Positions 16,771 to 22,398 of a stretch of DNA of 26,881 nt are shown here, piece by piece. Within the stretch, counting starts at the first letter, position 1; every line of letters starts with the position of its first letter. This DNA is from a virus: positions 1 to 26,881 of the IMG/VR virus record IMGVR_UViG_3300025110_000105. One strand, given 5' to 3'. The notes beneath the pieces are model-generated. The model was not told the origin of the DNA. It did not search any database and saw nothing but the letters and a program-made list of their open reading frames with translations. A program made the translations under genes and the position numbers.

Positions 16771-17274
16771 TTATTTTTCATTTTTTAGGTATTTTTTAAC
16801 CTTTCTTATTGAATGGTAAATAGTGTTTCTGTTTATTTTGGTTACTTTGCTTAATGAATTTAAACTATGATTTTCCCGAAAATACAATTTAAATATTTCG
16901 GCATCAAACCAATTAAAATTCTGTAATTTTTCTTCTATCCACACCAAACGTTCCTCTTTTATCCTGTCCTCATCTGTTTCAAAAAAACCTCGAGTAATAT
17001 TATCATTAATTTGGGTTACATAGTGGGTATAGTATTTTTTATATTTCTTATAGTAGCGACTCGTTTTACTAAAATATTGATTAACCATAATCCGCGCTAT
17101 GTAAAACGTCATCTGTTTTTTCTTTATAATTTCATTTAATCTTGATTGATCACATTTATAAAGTTCTTCAATTACAAAACTCAACAAATCGTCTTTGTCT
17201 TGATTTCCGTTGGTTACATTGAACGCCATATCTTTTAATTTATCATAGTTATTAATAAGATATTGATCAAGCAT
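16771..17274 (-). CDS. Sigma-70/ECF-like transcription factor
   Basis: This 167-residue protein has the size and layout of a small sigma factor. A sigma-2-like helical region lies at about 10-75 (GNQDKDDLLSFVIEELYK, then TFYIARIMVNQYFSKTSRYY). A charged linker follows. A sigma-4-like helix-turn-helix is at about 112-164 (WFDAEIFKLYFRENHSLNSL, then SKVTKINRNTIYHSIRKVKK). It lies in the middle of the leftward transcript, after replication genes and before packaging and structural genes, where phages often encode a late-gene activator. It could redirect host RNA polymerase to late promoters. The sigma likeness is by pattern only, and a phage regulator of similar fold that is not a true sigma factor is possible. 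Confidence 0.7.
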   Translation of the reverse strand: MLDQYLINNYDKLKDMAFNVTNGNQDKDDLLSFVIEELYKCDQSRLNEIIKKKQMTFYIARIMVNQYFSKTSRYYKKYKKYYTHYVTQINDNITRGFFETDEDRIKEERLVWIEEKLQNFNWFDAEIFKLYFRENHSLNSLSKVTKINRNTIYHSIRKVKKYLKNEK

Positions 17275-17561
17275 AATTTAATTACTGACGGAATTTTATT
17301 TTGTTTATATATTAGATATTCTGTAAAGGTTATTTTAGTTGTTTCTATTTCTGCAATATTTTCAAATATAGTATTAAATTTTTTATAAATATATTTTACT
17401 ATATTTTTGTCTTTTTTCAAATCTCTTAAAACAAATCCCATATTTGCACCCGACTCAAAGAAAATTATAAACAAATAATTGTTAGTATCTTGATAATTCC
17501 AATGGAATCTTCCGTTTCGGGTGTTGTAAAAAGTTTTTTTAATTTTTTTCTTGTTCAACAT
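17235..17561 (-). CDS. 108-residue hypothetical protein
   Basis: A basic N-terminus (MLNKKKIKKTFYNTRNGRFH) is followed by an aromatic, beta-prone core (NNYLFIIFFESGANMGF), a charged helix and a hydrophobic C-terminus. It overlaps the sigma-like gene by 40 bases and the upstream 46-residue gene by 23, so the three may be translationally coupled. No family was recognised. The C-terminal hydrophobic stretch (IKLCLINILLITMIN) could be a membrane anchor or part of a helical pack. Very AT-rich codon use is like that of its neighbours. Confidence 0.55.
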   Translation of the reverse strand: MLNKKKIKKTFYNTRNGRFHWNYQDTNNYLFIIFFESGANMGFVLRDLKKDKNIVKYIYKKFNTIFENIAEIETTKITFTEYLIYKQNKIPSVIKLCLINILLITMIN

Positions 17562-17679
17562 ATTCTATAGCCTCTGCGTTTGCGTGTGAATAATTTACTG
17601 CAATAAATTCGCCGTAAGTTCGCCACCACTCTAATTCATCTTGTATATTGTTTCTCATAATTAATTTAATTTGATTCAT
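17539..17679 (-). CDS. 46-residue hypothetical protein
   Basis: A frame from ATG 17679 (MNQIKLIMRNNIQDELEWWR) to TAA 17539 starts inside an ATGA shared with the VRR-NUC gene and overlaps the next gene. The product is acidic, with aromatic residues (ELEWWRTYGEF) and a helical end (HANAEAIEYVEQEKN). An internal ATG at 17658 (MRNNIQDE) is an alternative start. No family was recognised. Tight coupling on both sides supports expression. Confidence 0.55.
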   Translation of the reverse strand: MNQIKLIMRNNIQDELEWWRTYGEFIAVNYSHANAEAIEYVEQEKN

Positions 17680-18044
17680 AATTTTAAATATTGATCTATT
17701 TCTTTAATTGTATTTTCCCAACCGTTGGTTACTTTTGCTAAATACCCCCTTTTATTTAATTGATCAATCCAATCCTTTTGTTTTTCGGACGCTTTATTAT
17801 ATCCTATCTTTAATTCTAATGCTAAACCATAATATTTACCTCTAGGCTCATAGATAAAGAGATCAGGAAATCCTGATTTGTAACCCGATTTTTTTGCTTT
17901 TATTCTAACAGAATGATATAATTGATACTGACCACCCATAGAGCCACAATATAATAAATCTTTAGTATCTAAATATTTACAAATCATACATTGTAAATCG
18001 TATTCTTTTAATAATGACTTATTTTTTATTTTGCTTTTTTCCAT
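17676..18044 (-). CDS. VRR-NUC domain nuclease (PD-(D/E)xK fold)
   Basis: This 122-residue protein is a stand-alone VRR-NUC-type nuclease. The core reads SGFPDLFIYEPRG at about 57-69 and LALELKIGYNKASEKQKDW at 74-92. Asp61, Glu77 and Lys79 provide the PD...ExK catalytic set, and Gln89 follows in the conserved helix. Such phage enzymes cut branched or replicating DNA or act in recombination. It overlaps the replisome organizer gene by 19 bases, fitting a role in replication or Holliday-type junction resolution. Length is normal for phage forms. Confidence 0.85.
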   Translation of the reverse strand: MEKSKIKNKSLLKEYDLQCMICKYLDTKDLLYCGSMGGQYQLYHSVRIKAKKSGYKSGFPDLFIYEPRGKYYGLALELKIGYNKASEKQKDWIDQLNKRGYLAKVTNGWENTIKEIDQYLKL

Positions 18045-18811
18045 ACCATACCTGCATTAGGTGAATATACACTAGTCCAACCTATTGATTTCAAATGATT
18101 ATAATATTCTGTTCTTTTTGTTTCGTCGGGTAATTTTCTACTAAATTGAAGATCCCAATGATCAGGAAATTTATTTTTATTAGCCGAACTAAATCCATTA
18201 TTCGCCCAACGTTTCATTCTTCGCCCTAAATCCCAAGTTTTCTCCATTTCAAATCGTAGTTTACTACCTGATTTGTTAGGTTCTGTCCAATATTCAACAA
18301 ATGCTATCTTATCTTCTTTGATCATATCAACATCTTTAGATATAACAGAATTGCTAAATTCTGTAACCCTCTGTTCTAATGTATTTTTATTTGATTTGAT
18401 TTTATTTGATTTTATTTTATTTAATTTTATAGCATTACGATCGCTATGCGTTTGTTCTGCGTTCGCATTATTCCAACGTTTTTTAGCACTTTCAGAGGCT
18501 TTTATACTTTTAGATTGAATTTCATTAATAACATTATCTAATCTTTCAGAATAAAAACATTTACCGTCAATTTCAAAGAGATCAAAATTTAATATTATAT
18601 CCTCTAATTTATTACTATCACATTGTAAACCAAAGGCTAATGTTTCAAAATCATCTATGCACAATTTATTATCTTCACTAAATAATAATTCAATTAAAGC
18701 AAAATAGATTCCATATCCCTCATACCCATACTTTGATCGTAAACGGATAAGTTTAATATCATTACGGGCATTAGAATCGTGAGAAAAGTAAGTTTGTTTT
18801 ATTTTTTTCAT
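18026..18811 (-). CDS. Replisome organizer / replication initiation protein (Lin1244/DUF4373-like)
   Basis: This 261-residue protein has the N-terminal domain found in phage replication organizers. It reads YFSHDSNARNDIKLIRLRSK at about 8-27, then YGYEGYGIYFALIELLFSE, then a helical continuation to about residue 90. A basic, low-complexity linker (NKIKSNKIKSN) at about 128-142 is encoded by tandem DNA repeats. The C-terminal part (EDKIAFVEYWTEPNKSGSKL, then FEMEKTWDLGRRMKRWANNG) resembles the DnaD-like or helicase-loader-contacting tails of these proteins. It would bind the origin and recruit the host replicative helicase. No phage helicase or polymerase is present in the window, so host replication machinery is probably used. 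Confidence 0.75.
   Translation of the reverse strand: MKKIKQTYFSHDSNARNDIKLIRLRSKYGYEGYGIYFALIELLFSEDNKLCIDDFETLAFGLQCDSNKLEDIILNFDLFEIDGKCFYSERLDNVINEIQSKSIKASESAKKRWNNANAEQTHSDRNAIKLNKIKSNKIKSNKNTLEQRVTEFSNSVISKDVDMIKEDKIAFVEYWTEPNKSGSKLRFEMEKTWDLGRRMKRWANNGFSSANKNKFPDHWDLQFSRKLPDETKRTEYYNHLKSIGWTSVYSPNAGMVWKKAK
18384..18429 (-). repeat. A/T-rich tandem repeats inside the replication gene, possible origin
   Basis: On the coding strand the unit AAATAAAATC occurs twice in direct succession, flanked by shortened copies (AAATAAAAT before, AAATC and AAATAAAA after). It encodes the NKIKSNKIKSN linker. Lambda O and many phage initiator genes carry their origin as iterated sites within the gene, so this is a candidate origin. 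The evidence is the repeat itself plus host gene identity, and low-complexity drift is the alternative. Confidence 0.4.
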
Positions 18812-18824
18812 AATAGTTAAATAT

Positions 18825-18852
18825 AAAAAAACCCCCGTATTTCTACGAGGGT
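18825..18852 (-). terminator. Intrinsic terminator after the SSB-like gene
   Basis: On the minus strand the stem ACCCTCGTA pairs with TACGGGGGT (nine pairs, one a T-G wobble) across a GAAA tetraloop. Seven T residues follow immediately (18831-18825). It lies 12 bases past the stop of the SSB-like gene and 14 bases before the replisome organizer start. It is the clearest terminator in the window and should end or attenuate the Cro-like/SSB-like transcript. Confidence 0.85.
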
Positions 18853-18864
18853 CTTAAATTAAAG

Positions 18865-19278
18865 TTAAGCGAACGGTAGAGGTTGATTTCTGTCTAACAC
18901 CCAATCTGCAAAAAAGGTTGCTTCAGATATTATATCTTCTCTAGTATATATACCCCTAGCAATACATATATCTACTGCACGTTGCAAAGAACTTTGTTTT
19001 ATTATGTATTCTTGCACGGCATCATTTTTTTTAAATGATCCCCCACCCCCACCTGTAAATCCTTGAGAGTAAACGGGATTAATTTTAGGGAATTGTCCGT
19101 CTTTAAATTCATAATCGACAATTTGTCCGACAACAAATTTAGCTTGTTCTTTAATTTTGGAGTTATATTCTCCTATATCTCCGTTTTCCATTTCTATTTC
19201 GAACTTGTATTTTAATCCATATTGTGAATCCCAAGTTCCATTTGGTGTTACTTTAGTAACCTTACTGTTTTTCTGCAT
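18865..19278 (-). CDS. Putative single-stranded DNA-binding protein
   Basis: This 137-residue protein has a beta-rich N-terminal domain at about 5-68 (KVTKVTPNGTWDSQYGLKYK, then EIEMENGDIGEYNSK, then FVVGQIVDYEFKDGQFPKI) compatible with an OB fold. A Gly run at 76-80 follows, then a helical C-terminal domain. The protein ends NQPLPFA. The PLPF tail recalls the C-terminal tip of bacterial SSBs, which ends in Pro-Phe and recruits partner proteins, although the acidic run is weak here. The gene is second in the leftward operon, with a 17-base overlap with the Cro-like gene, and ends at an intrinsic terminator. SSB function is inferred from fold-like pattern and context. Confidence 0.5.
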   Translation of the reverse strand: MQKNSKVTKVTPNGTWDSQYGLKYKFEIEMENGDIGEYNSKIKEQAKFVVGQIVDYEFKDGQFPKINPVYSQGFTGGGGGSFKKNDAVQEYIIKQSSLQRAVDICIARGIYTREDIISEATFFADWVLDRNQPLPFA

Positions 19279-19495
19279 AATTAATAATATTTGGTTTAGT
19301 AAATTCGTTAATATCTATTTTTAAATGATCACATAATAAAATAGCTTCATCTAAAGTAATATTACCCGTATTTTCTAATCTACTGAAAATTGTAGGATAA
19401 GATTTTTTTAGAATGTTTTTCAACTGTGTTTTAGTGACCTTGTTTTTAAACATAGCAAAACTTAAAATATCTTGCCGTAATTTATTTCTATTCAT
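19262..19495 (-). CDS. Cro/CI-like HTH regulator
   Basis: This 77-residue protein is of Cro size. Helices suggesting a helix-turn-helix run from about residue 18 (NKVTKTQLKNILKKSYPTIF) through SRLENTGNITLDEAILLCDH to LKIDINEF, a pattern of Cro/CI-type DNA-binding domains. It is the first gene of the leftward operon and lies beside a divergent control region that holds a perfect 25-bp palindrome (19565-19589), the natural operator candidate. It probably represses one or both divergent promoters. The HTH call is by eye. Confidence 0.65.
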   Translation of the reverse strand: MNRNKLRQDILSFAMFKNKVTKTQLKNILKKSYPTIFSRLENTGNITLDEAILLCDHLKIDINEFTKPNIINYAEKQ

Positions 19496-19520
19496 AATTA
19501 ATATTTTAAAATAAAGTATA

Positions 19521-19540
19521 AATATAACAAAATTCCTTTA
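19521..19540 (-). promoter_or_regulatory. Promoter-like element for the leftward operon
   Basis: Read on the minus strand, TAAAGGAATTTTGTTATATT begins 45 bases before the Cro-like start codon at 19495. It shares TAAAGGA followed by TTTT and TATA with elements upstream of the plus-strand genes. It lies on the leftward side of the palindrome at 19565-19589, where a repressor could control it. Function is inferred. Confidence 0.4.
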
Positions 19541-19564
19541 CATAATGAAAAGATTATCTTACAC

Positions 19565-19589
19565 TTATTAACATTTCAAATGTTAATAA
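19565..19589. promoter_or_regulatory. Perfect 25-bp palindrome, candidate operator
   Basis: Two 12-base arms, TTATTAACATTT and its exact complement, flank one central base at 19577. It lies in the 176-base intergenic gap between the divergent Cro-like gene and the rightward gene cluster, between the candidate promoter elements of both directions. A perfect dyad of this size at the switch position is what a dimeric Cro/CI-like protein would bind. No second full copy was found by eye in the window. Confidence 0.7.
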
Positions 19590-19593
19590 ATAA

Positions 19594-19639
19594 TAAAGTA
19601 TTTTTTACATATTTAAATAACTATCAAAGATATTTTATA
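19594..19639 (+). promoter_or_regulatory. Candidate rightward promoter region with two similar elements
   Basis: Two elements lie in tandem: TAAAGTATTTTTTACAT at 19594-19610 and CAAAGATATTTTATA at 19625-19639. Both resemble TAAAGGATWTTTTATA upstream of other plus-strand genes. The second merges into TATATTTG (19638-19645), which matches the Bacteroidota -7 consensus TAnnTTTG and lies 27 bases before ATG 19672. A clear -33 TTTG box was not seen. This should drive the plus-strand cluster and abuts the palindrome. Confidence 0.45.
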
Positions 19640-19671
19640 TATTTGTTTTATAAATCAATTATTAAAACGAT

Positions 19672-19836
19672 ATGAAAAAAGAATTTAAACCTATTTATAA
19701 AAAAGAAGAAATAATGCTATTAGATAACGAATATTTATCTAATGTAATATGTTCTCAAGAACTCGAAATACATAATTTACATAATGAAATTCGAGAAATA
19801 TTAAAGGAGTGGAAACAATCAATTAAATCTAAATAA
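19672..19836 (+). CDS. 54-residue hypothetical protein, first of the rightward cluster
   Basis: The frame MKKEFKPIYKKEEIMLLDNE ends at TAA 19836. The product is charged and predicted mostly helical (LEIHNLHNEIREILKEWKQS). It is the first gene after the divergent control region, with a TAnnTTTG-like -7 box 27 bases upstream. It lies 2 bases before the next frame. No family was recognised. As the first gene under the presumed early promoter it may act on the host, but nothing in the sequence shows how. Confidence 0.6.
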   Translation: MKKEFKPIYKKEEIMLLDNEYLSNVICSQELEIHNLHNEIREILKEWKQSIKSK

Positions 19837-19838
19837 TT

Positions 19839-19925
19839 ATGATCAAATTTAATTATATAATATTATTTATATGTGCAACCTATATTATAGGTAGATTTTT
19901 AACAACTATAATATTTGGGATATGA
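19839..19925 (+). CDS. 28-residue membrane micro-protein coupled to a zinc protein
   Basis: ATG 19839 opens a 28-codon frame (MIKFNYIILFICATYIIGRF) ending TGA 19925. It is almost entirely hydrophobic and would form one membrane helix. Its stop overlaps the next start as ATGA, so the two are probably translationally coupled. It could be a functional membrane peptide or merely a coupling leader. The evidence is frame packing only. Confidence 0.4.
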   Translation: MIKFNYIILFICATYIIGRFLTTIIFGI

Positions 19926-20176
19926 GTTATCAGGATTATTTAGACGATAAATTCCATAAATATCAACATACAATATCTGGCGAAAGTGATTGTTGTGGTT
20001 ATCCTGTCATAGATGATTTAGAAATATGTTCTCAATGCTATGATTCTTGTACTGATATATCTAAAGAGCCTATAAAATGTGGTTATTGCGGTGATGAGAT
20101 TGAAGATGAAGATGATCAATTTTGTTCTGATGATTGTTGGAGAGGTTATAAATGGGAAAACTTTGAAAAAGATTAA
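19922..20176 (+). CDS. Double zinc-knuckle acidic small protein
   Basis: This 84-residue, very acidic protein has two Cys clusters. Cluster one is Cys24, Cys25, Cys36, Cys39 and Cys43 (CCGY, then CSQCYDSC). Cluster two is Cys53, Cys56, Cys68 and Cys72 (CGYCGDEIEDEDDQFCSDDC). Each is spaced to hold one zinc ion, like small zinc-ribbon proteins. High negative charge is unusual for a DNA binder and would suit a protein-binding inhibitor or DNA mimic, but that is speculation. It sits in the presumed early cluster, where phages keep host-takeover and anti-defence genes. Confidence 0.7.
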   Translation: MSYQDYLDDKFHKYQHTISGESDCCGYPVIDDLEICSQCYDSCTDISKEPIKCGYCGDEIEDEDDQFCSDDCWRGYKWENFEKD

Positions 20177-20182
20177 TAAACA

Positions 20183-20210
20183 AGTCCTAAAGGGGTACCC
20201 CTCTTTGACT
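20183..20210. repeat. 28-bp imperfect inverted repeat with GC-rich core
   Basis: The core AGGGGTACCCCT (20191-20202) is a perfect 12-base palindrome. It is framed by AGTC and GACT at equal distances, so 11 of 14 positions in each arm pair. Such a GC-rich block stands out in this AT-rich DNA. It lies between the zinc protein and the 133-residue gene. No T-run follows and there is no loop, so an operator or protein-binding site is likelier than a terminator. Confidence 0.5.
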
Positions 20211-20241
20211 AATATGGAACCAATTTAAAAATTATAAAACT

Positions 20242-20643
20242 ATGAAATATTTATCCGACTATATGAACGATAGACAAACCAAACTATTCAAAAATAACCA
20301 ATGTTTTTTTGCATTTAGTATAAAACAAATGGAAGATTCTTTATTTGAAACTAAACAATCTAAAAAAGATATAATTTCTTTAGGTAGTGGAATGTTTTGT
20401 CCTCGAGAAAACGCTAAATTTGTGATCAAACAATTAGATAAAATTTATAAGGAATCAATCAAACAAGATTTGAAAGAAAACGGAAAAGAAAAAATAATAT
20501 ATAGGGAATTATCTAACCACGAGTGTTTTTATGTAAGCGACTATACCGATTGTGTTGATAAACTTATAGATTATCCTATAACACCTGAAGAAATTAGAGA
20601 GGTGTATCTTAAAAATTATCAAAAAGAAATGTCTAAATTTTAA
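20242..20643 (+). CDS. Conserved Bacteroidota phage protein (133 residues)
   Basis: The sequence MKYLSDYMNDRQTKLFKNNQ, then FFAFSIKQMEDSLFE, then LGSGMFCPRENAKFVIKQL, then ELSNHECFYVSDYTDCVDKL resembles a protein family that I recall from Bacteroidota phages and mobile elements. In these, a short N-terminal helix, an FAFS strand, a G-x-G-x-F/Y-C-P-x-E-N turn and an NHE motif recur. The function is not known to me. It is the largest gene of the rightward cluster and is followed after 3 bases by the next gene. The inverted repeat 31-58 bases upstream may regulate it. Confidence 0.65.
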   Translation: MKYLSDYMNDRQTKLFKNNQCFFAFSIKQMEDSLFETKQSKKDIISLGSGMFCPRENAKFVIKQLDKIYKESIKQDLKENGKEKIIYRELSNHECFYVSDYTDCVDKLIDYPITPEEIREVYLKNYQKEMSKF

Positions 20644-20646
20644 ATT

Positions 20647-20829
20647 ATGAAATATAAAAACATTCACAATATAAATACTTTTTCTTGTTCAGATAACGAA
20701 GTTTATTTGTCGGGTGAAGATGAAAATGGAAAGGAGATCACCATAATATTAAGCGCTTTTGAGGTGTTGGAATGGTTTGATATGGATTACATCAAATTAC
20801 AAACATTAAAATATATAAAAGAACTTTAA
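20647..20829 (+). CDS. 60-residue hypothetical protein
   Basis: The frame MKYKNIHNINTFSCSDNEVY starts 3 bases after the preceding stop. The first half is beta-prone (VYLSGEDENGKEITIILSA) and the second helical and aromatic (FEVLEWFDMDYIKLQTLKYI). It is small, acidic and soluble. No family was recognised. Its tight spacing with its neighbour and the same strand as the other small genes support expression in one transcript. Confidence 0.6.
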   Translation: MKYKNIHNINTFSCSDNEVYLSGEDENGKEITIILSAFEVLEWFDMDYIKLQTLKYIKEL

Positions 20830-20836
20830 TAAATTA

Positions 20837-20852
20837 TAAAGGATATTTTATA
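20837..20852 (+). promoter_or_regulatory. Promoter-like element upstream of the last two rightward genes
   Basis: TAAAGGATATTTTATA lies 73 bases before ATG 20910 and differs by one base from the element at 11391-11406. A TATATTTA box follows about 30 bases from its start, as also near 11413. It suggests a second transcription start within the rightward cluster, for the genes at 20910 and 21078. Inferred from recurrence only. Confidence 0.4.
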
Positions 20853-20909
20853 CTATGATAGAATAGTGTTATATTTATATATAATTAAAAACGATATAAT
20901 ATTACAATT

Positions 20910-21074
20910 ATGACTTACGAAGAAATGAATCAAAAAGAATCAATTAAAAATTTTATAATATCTAATTATCCTATTGTTTCTAACAATACCAAACTAATGA
21001 AAAGTTTAAAATCGTATTCTTTAGAACAATTAATACAATTAAAAAATATGATTGATCAAAATAATAATAAATAA
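20910..21074 (+). CDS. 54-residue hypothetical protein
   Basis: The frame MTYEEMNQKESIKNFIISNY runs to TAA 21074 and ends 3 bases before the next ATG. It looks helical, with a C-terminal segment (SLEQLIQLKNMIDQNNNK) like a short dimerising helix. An A/T-rich leader and a promoter-like element precede it. No family was recognised. Confidence 0.6.
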   Translation: MTYEEMNQKESIKNFIISNYPIVSNNTKLMKSLKSYSLEQLIQLKNMIDQNNNK

Positions 21075-21077
21075 ATT

Positions 21078-21305
21078 ATGAATACAAATTTTAAATTTGG
21101 TACTCACAAACAGATAGTTTTTGATTACCTCAACAAAGGAAAAACATTGACAACTCGAACGGCTATGATAGATTTGGGAATAGGAGACCTACAAGGTACT
21201 ATAAGAGATTTGAAAGAATCAGGTATTTCTATAGAATCAAAATACATCTCTGTACCAACAAGATATGGTAAAAATGCTACAGTAAAAGAATATAAATTAT
21301 TTTAA
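21078..21305 (+). CDS. Winged-helix/HTH small protein (HTH_39-like)
   Basis: This 75-residue protein reads FGTHKQIVFDYLNKGKTLTT at about 7-26, then AMIDLGIGDLQGTIRDLKES, then GISIESKYI. This is the layout of the short phage helix-turn-helix domains in which a helix with a K-G-K-x-L-T turn precedes a recognition helix and a beta wing. It probably binds DNA and regulates transcription or replication. It is the last gene of the rightward cluster, and its stop overlaps the convergent 45-residue gene by 9 bases. Confidence 0.7.
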   Translation: MNTNFKFGTHKQIVFDYLNKGKTLTTRTAMIDLGIGDLQGTIRDLKESGISIESKYISVPTRYGKNATVKEYKLF

Positions 21306-21434
21306 CTTTTCGGTGATCATATTAAAATACCTTTTAAGTTTTTTAATATTATAAACCTTTCTGTATGCACTATCATATTTATATTCCACCTCTAATTTAA
21401 TAGGTGTGCTATATGTATGTTTAGTTTTATTCAT
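21297..21434 (-). CDS. 45-residue basic protein at the convergent end
   Basis: ATG 21434 (MNKTKHTYSTPIKLEVEYKY) shares ATGA with the end of the metallophosphoesterase gene, and the frame stops at TAA 21297, overlapping the convergent HTH gene by 9 bases. The product is very basic, Lys/Tyr-rich and possibly nucleic-acid-binding. It is the last gene of this minus-strand block. No family was recognised. The start/stop overlap supports translation. Confidence 0.5.
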   Translation of the reverse strand: MNKTKHTYSTPIKLEVEYKYDSAYRKVYNIKKLKRYFNMITEKLK

Positions 21435-22156
21435 AGTTCCATTAACAAATTTATAGGAATTTTGCCGTTATTCAAAACAACACCGCAACCTATAGCGGGT
21501 TTCTTTCCTGCCTTTGCGTAAGCCATTGCATAACTTTCGTGATCGATCCCACACCCAACTTGGATTCCAAAAACTCTAAATTTTTGTCCTACATAGTGTT
21601 CTGTATAACATTGAGTGTGTAGATGCCCTTGTACCGTGTTCATCATATCTGCCCGACATTTAGTCCTTGCCGTTCCGCCCTCACCGTGTATGTATTGAAC
21701 GCCGTTCTCAACATATCGTTCCATAAATTTCCATTTAGGAACTTCCAACACTTCTTTATATGATTTAATCCATTTACTTGGTATAGCACTCGTTTGTGCC
21801 TTTCTCATAATTAATCTATCGTGGTTTCCAATTATGACTATAGCGTTAGGGAACGCCTTGTACCAACGTGAAATTCTTTTAATTGATAATTCTAACTCAT
21901 CTGCACCACCCATTCCATCTGCACTCGTTTCGTGGTAACTTGCGAAATGGTTATCTATAATGTCGCCAATAAATATTACTTTATTGCAATTATAAGTGTA
22001 ATATTGATCAACGCAAAAATCTAAATATTTATCTAAACAGAACGGCTCGTGAAGATCGCCAATTATTAGAATGTTAGAGTTGTTTTTATCTCGACCTAAT
22101 TTTATTAAATCGTTCTCGGGTTTTGTAAGGCGTAATCTATATTCCTTTTTCAACAA
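21431..22156 (-). CDS. Calcineurin-like metallophosphoesterase
   Basis: This 241-residue protein carries the full two-metal phosphoesterase motif series. It has GDLHEP with Asp34 and His36, GDIID at 64-68, GNHD at 110-113, His157 in YIHGEG, and GHLH at 177-180. Such enzymes hydrolyse phosphodiesters or phosphomonoesters. Phage versions include nucleotide or cyclic-nucleotide phosphodiesterases and DNA-processing enzymes. The location directly after the lysis genes, at the end of a late transcript, gives no clear pathway. Degradation of a signalling or defence nucleotide is a possibility not shown by the sequence. It overlaps the upstream membrane gene by 7 bases. Confidence 0.85.
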   Translation of the reverse strand: MLKKEYRLRLTKPENDLIKLGRDKNNSNILIIGDLHEPFCLDKYLDFCVDQYYTYNCNKVIFIGDIIDNHFASYHETSADGMGGADELELSIKRISRWYKAFPNAIVIIGNHDRLIMRKAQTSAIPSKWIKSYKEVLEVPKWKFMERYVENGVQYIHGEGGTARTKCRADMMNTVQGHLHTQCYTEHYVGQKFRVFGIQVGCGIDHESYAMAYAKAGKKPAIGCGVVLNNGKIPINLLMEL

Positions 22157-22398
22157 TTACACTTATTTCCACACTTCCGTTTCTCAAACATTGACAAACA
22201 TAGAGGCAAAATACCAATGGCGCACAATACCACGCCGTCCCAACTAATGCTTTCACCCATAGTGTTTAGGGCATATAGTACAATAGCGCCACCGATAGTT
22301 CTTTTAGATGACCACCTTTTGTTGTCACCGAATCTCTTGTCTTTAAAAATTGAGGTTATATCTAACCCCTTTAATATGTTTTTAATGTGTCCCGCCAC
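22150..22398 (-). CDS. Small membrane protein with two predicted spans, lysis region
   Basis: This 82-residue protein has a basic amphipathic N-terminus, then two hydrophobic spans at about 35-47 (IGGAIVLYALNTM) and 54-71 (DGVVLCAIGILPLCLSMF), and ends in a Cys-rich tail (KRKCGNKCNC). Both ends probably face the cytoplasm. It lies after the endolysin and another small membrane protein, so a holin or holin partner role is plausible. It overlaps the upstream gene by 17 bases and the metallophosphoesterase by 7. Confidence 0.6.
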   Translation of the reverse strand: MAGHIKNILKGLDITSIFKDKRFGDNKRWSSKRTIGGAIVLYALNTMGESISWDGVVLCAIGILPLCLSMFEKRKCGNKCNC

